Shown in pieces: positions 61,603 through 64,000 of a stretch of DNA of 64,000 nt; the stretch's first letter is position 1, and each line of letters opens with the position of its first letter. Both the position numbers and the translations under genes were made by a program. This stretch comes from Agromyces albus (lineage in GTDB: Bacteria; Actinomycetota; Actinomycetes; Actinomycetales; Microbacteriaceae), in assembly GCF_004134825.1 (NCBI RefSeq), contig NZ_SDPN01000013.1, positions 1 to 64,000 on the forward strand, given 5' to 3'. The notes below the pieces were generated by a model. The model had not been told where the DNA came from and ran no database searches. It worked only from the letters and a program-made list of their open reading frames with translations.

Positions 61603-62180
61603 GCCGCCCGCCCTTCGAGCCGGCGAGTGAGCGCGACATCCGCATCGTGTCGGCCCAGCTCGGCCGACCGGCGCGCGATGTCGTCGGCATCCCCGCGCGT
61701 TGCGTGTGCGGTGCGCCCACGGTCGTGGCGACGGCTCCGCGGCTCTCCGACGGCACGCCGTTCCCGACCCTCTACTACCTCACCCACCCGGTCGCGACCG
61801 CGGCGATGTCGTTCCTCGAGGCCGCGCAGCTCATGGTCGAATGCACCGAGCTGCTCGCGTCCGACCCAGAGGTCGCCGCCGCGTACGAACGCGCGCACCT
61901 CGACTACCTCGCCGACCGGGAGTCGATCGCCGTCGTTCCCGAGATCGCGGGCATCTCCGCGGGCGGCATGCCGACTCGCGTGAAGTGCCTGCACTCGCTC
62001 GCCGCGCACTCGCTCTCGGCGGGCCCGGGGGAGAACCCCATCGGCGACATCGCCCTCGAGCGCTCGACCTGGACGCCCGAGGTGTGCCGCTGCCCCGACT
62101 ACGGGGTCGACGACGTCGACGACGTCGACGACGTCGACGACTCCGATGACGCGGATGCCGCAACGGAGGCTCGCGCGTGA
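61599..62180 (+). CDS. DUF501 family protein
   Basis: A 193-residue protein of DUF501 (Rv1025 orthologue). Family parts are IVSAQLGRPARDVVGIPARCVCGAPTVVATAPRL, FPTLYYLTHPVATAAMSFLEA and MPTRVKCLHSLAAHSLSAGPGENPIGD, with three conserved cysteines that may bind a metal. The C-terminal tail is an Asp-Val-Asp repeat. Function unknown; the constant link to eno and DivIC suggests a cell-envelope or division role. GTGA overlap with the subtilase gene. Confidence 0.9.
   Translation: MSRPPFEPASERDIRIVSAQLGRPARDVVGIPARCVCGAPTVVATAPRLSDGTPFPTLYYLTHPVATAAMSFLEAAQLMVECTELLASDPEVAAAYERAHLDYLADRESIAVVPEIAGISAGGMPTRVKCLHSLAAHSLSAGPGENPIGDIALERSTWTPEVCRCPDYGVDDVDDVDDVDDSDDADAATEARA
62106..62141 (+). repeat. 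four tandem GTCGACGAC units at the end of the DUF501 gene
   Basis: Four perfect 9-bp copies (62106, 62115, 62124, 62133) encode Val-Asp-Asp repeats near the C-terminus of the DUF501 protein. Each unit contains a SalI-type GTCGAC palindrome. The array can expand or shrink without a frameshift. Confidence 0.9.
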
Positions 62181-63460
62181 GTCGTTCCTCCCGCCGGCCC
62201 GTTCAGACCATCGCGAGGGCCGCAGTCACCGTCGTCGCCGCCACCCTGCTCGCCCTCGCGGGCGCCGCCCCGGCGCACGCCGACACGGTGCGCGACCTCG
62301 AGTACTGGCTGAACGACTACGGCTTCACGACCGCGTGGCAGACCTCGCGCGGCAAGGGCGTCACGGTCGCGGTGATCGACACGGGCGTGAACGGCAACGT
62401 CGCCGAGCTGCGCGGCGCGATCACCGACGGCACGGATGTCTCGGGCCTCGGCTCGCCCGACGGCCAGACGCCGGTGGGCGAGGAGAGCCATCACGGCACG
62501 ATGGTCGCGTCGCTCCTCGCCGGTCGCGGCAGCGGCGAGGGCACGGGAGTCATCGGCGTCGCGCCCGAGGCCGACATCATCACGGCGTCGGTCGCATTCG
62601 GACAGGACACCGGTGCGGTGAAGTCCAACGACGAGCAGATCGCCGAGGCCGTGAGGTGGGCCGTCGACAGCGGCGCCGACGTCATCAACATGTCGCTCAC
62701 GCGCAACACCGCCGACTGGCCCGAGAGCTGGGACGACGCCTTCATGTACGCGTTCGACCACGACGTCGTCGTGGTCGCGGCGGCGGGCAACCGAGGGAGC
62801 GGCACCACCCAGGTGGGCGCTCCGGCCACGATTCCGGGCGTGCTGACCGTCGCGGGCGTCGATCGCAACAAGAATGCGAGTTTCGACGCGAGCTCGCAGG
62901 GCATCACGATCGCGGTCTCCGCTCCGAGCGAGAAGCTCGTCGGGGTGCTTCCCGACGGCGGCTACGTGCAATGGGACGGAACGAGCGCGTCGACGCCGCT
63001 CGTGGCCGGACTCGTCGCGCTGATCCGCTCGGAGTATCCCGACCTCGATGCGGCGAACGTCATCGAGCGGCTCATCAAGACCGCCGATCCGAATGGACAG
63101 CAGGTGCCGAGCCCGCTCTACGGGTGGGGCATCATCGATCCTGTCGCAGCGCTGACCGCCGAGGTTCCCGAAGTCGAGACGAGTCCGCTCGGCAGCCTTG
63201 CCGACTGGATCAAGCTGCACCGGCGGGCGGAGGCACCGGTACCCGACAACGAGGGCGACACCCCGCAGGAGATCGTGCCGATCGCCGACCCGCCGCCGCC
63301 GCGCTCGGATGCCGCGCAGACGCTGCTGCCGACACCGTGGACACTCGCCTATGTGACGGTGCCGCTCTCGCTCGTCGCCGGATTTGGTACGCTAGCAGCG
63401 CTGTTGGGCATCGGCGCCACTCGGCATACCAGGCGGATCGTCCGCTCCCGCGGGCAGTGA
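62177..63460 (+). CDS. membrane-anchored subtilisin-like serine protease (mycosin-like)
   Basis: A 427-residue S8 protease. A signal peptide (cleavage near APAHA|DT, after Ala35) leads to the catalytic domain with Asp68 (VAVIDTG), His105 (SHHGTMVAS), the oxyanion Asn (AAAGNRGS) and Ser270 (WDGTSASTPLVAGL). A Pro-rich stalk precedes a C-terminal transmembrane helix (LAYVTVPLSLVAGFGTLAALLGIG) and basic tail. The architecture is that of mycosins, but no ESX genes lie here. GTG 62177 overlaps the DUF501 stop. Confidence 0.93.
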   Translation: MSRSSRRPVQTIARAAVTVVAATLLALAGAAPAHADTVRDLEYWLNDYGFTTAWQTSRGKGVTVAVIDTGVNGNVAELRGAITDGTDVSGLGSPDGQTPVGEESHHGTMVASLLAGRGSGEGTGVIGVAPEADIITASVAFGQDTGAVKSNDEQIAEAVRWAVDSGADVINMSLTRNTADWPESWDDAFMYAFDHDVVVVAAAGNRGSGTTQVGAPATIPGVLTVAGVDRNKNASFDASSQGITIAVSAPSEKLVGVLPDGGYVQWDGTSASTPLVAGLVALIRSEYPDLDAANVIERLIKTADPNGQQVPSPLYGWGIIDPVAALTAEVPEVETSPLGSLADWIKLHRRAEAPVPDNEGDTPQEIVPIADPPPPRSDAAQTLLPTPWTLAYVTVPLSLVAGFGTLAALLGIGATRHTRRIVRSRGQ

Positions 63461-63494
63461 TCGCACGCAACAGATAACGAGGAGTCCATTCACC

Positions 63495-64000
63495 GTGCCC
63501 AAGATTTTGATCGTCGGCGGCGGCTATGCGGGGTTCTACACAGCGTGGAAACTCGAGAAGTGGCTGCGCCCCGGCGAAGCTGAGGTCACGATCGTCGACC
63601 CGCTCCCGTACATGACGTACCAGCCGTTCCTCCCCGAGGTCGCCGCAGGTTCCATCGAGCCGCGGCATTCCGTGGTGTCGCAGCGCCGTCACCTCAAGAA
63701 GACGAGCGTCGTGACGGCGAAGGTCACGCGCATCGACCACGCCGCGAAGACGGCCACGATCACGCCCGAGCTCGGTGAGCCGTGGGAGTTCGAGTACGAC
63801 GTCATCGTCGTCACGGGTGGCGCGGTCTCGCGCACCTTCCCGATCCCGGGCATCGCCGAGAACGCGATCGGCCTGAAGTCGATCGAAGAGGCCGTCGCCA
63901 TCCGCGACCGCGTGCTGACGAACTTCGACAAGGCGTCGAACCTCCCGCCCGGCCCCGAGCGCGAGCGCCTGCTGACGTTCGTGGTGGTCGGCGGCGGATT
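63495..64000 (+). CDS. NAD(P)/FAD-dependent oxidoreductase, type II NADH dehydrogenase-like (partial)
   Basis: The frame is open to the right edge of the window (168 codons seen). The N-terminal FAD motif is KILIVGGGYAGFYTAWKLEK, followed by YMTYQPFLPEVAAGSIEPRHSVV and YDVIVVTGGAVSRTFPIPGIAENAIGLKSIEEAVAIRDRV, matching NDH-2 enzymes that pass electrons from NADH to quinone. GTG 63495 has GGAG about 10 nt upstream. The second (NADH) binding motif is just starting at the edge (VVVGGG). Confidence 0.9.
   Translation, partial: MPKILIVGGGYAGFYTAWKLEKWLRPGEAEVTIVDPLPYMTYQPFLPEVAAGSIEPRHSVVSQRRHLKKTSVVTAKVTRIDHAAKTATITPELGEPWEFEYDVIVVTGGAVSRTFPIPGIAENAIGLKSIEEAVAIRDRVLTNFDKASNLPPGPERERLLTFVVVGGG

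Overview
The window is high-GC (about 70%) bacterial chromosome from an actinomycete, most likely a member of Microbacteriaceae. The evidence is an actinobacterial 5S rRNA, a gene order that follows the Mycobacterium tuberculosis Rv1002c-Rv1025 block, protein O-mannosyltransferase, and many leaderless genes whose -10 hexamer (TANNNT) sits 6-7 nt before the start codon. I cannot name the genus from sequence alone. I see no prophage, insertion sequence or CRISPR array.

Layout. 0-0.35 kb: end of an rRNA operon (23S-5S spacer, 5S, terminator). 0.4-12.9 kb: metabolic and housekeeping genes, namely a DUF255 thioredoxin-like protein, DUF3054, PnuC, a methyltransferase, a J-domain/NERD protein, an M18 aminopeptidase, a convergent rhodanese/sulfurtransferase pair, serine dehydratase and acetyltransferases. 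13.0-15.6 kb: a compact operon of a small HTH protein, a stand-alone Clp-N-domain protein and an ABC exporter pair, driven by a promoter overlapped by two dyad sites. 15.6-19.7 kb: O-acetylhomoserine sulfhydrylase with a coupled CoA-binding protein, an isochorismatase-like hydrolase, an ABM protein and a SolA-like oxidase. 19.8-23.4 kb: a five-gene coupled operon (two membrane proteins, an Xre regulator, two paralogous MDR oxidoreductases) behind a strong promoter with a perfect 10-bp-arm palindrome.

23.4-64 kb follows the conserved actinobacterial backbone: pmt/rsmI, metG-tatD-rsmA-ispE, ABC-F, glmU-prs, rplY-pth, mfd, mazG, eno-DivIC-DUF501. Lineage-specific insertions are a YeiH-type transporter, an aldo/keto reductase divergent from an ArsR-like regulator, a MetQNI methionine importer, a DUF222-HNH protein, a MarR regulator with tRNA-Gln, an acyl-CoA ligase with an HTH protein, gnd, RNase H, NhaB and hisS. 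rpfB, which lies between tatD and ksgA in M. tuberculosis, is absent here. After DUF501 come a membrane-anchored subtilase and the start of a type II NADH dehydrogenase.

Across the window the octamer CGGATGCC/GGCATCCG is strongly over-represented in several reading frames, both strands and intergenic DNA. This is the most unusual sequence-level signal I see. The HTH/Clp-N/ABC operon and the palindrome-controlled Xre operon are the best candidates for under-described systems.
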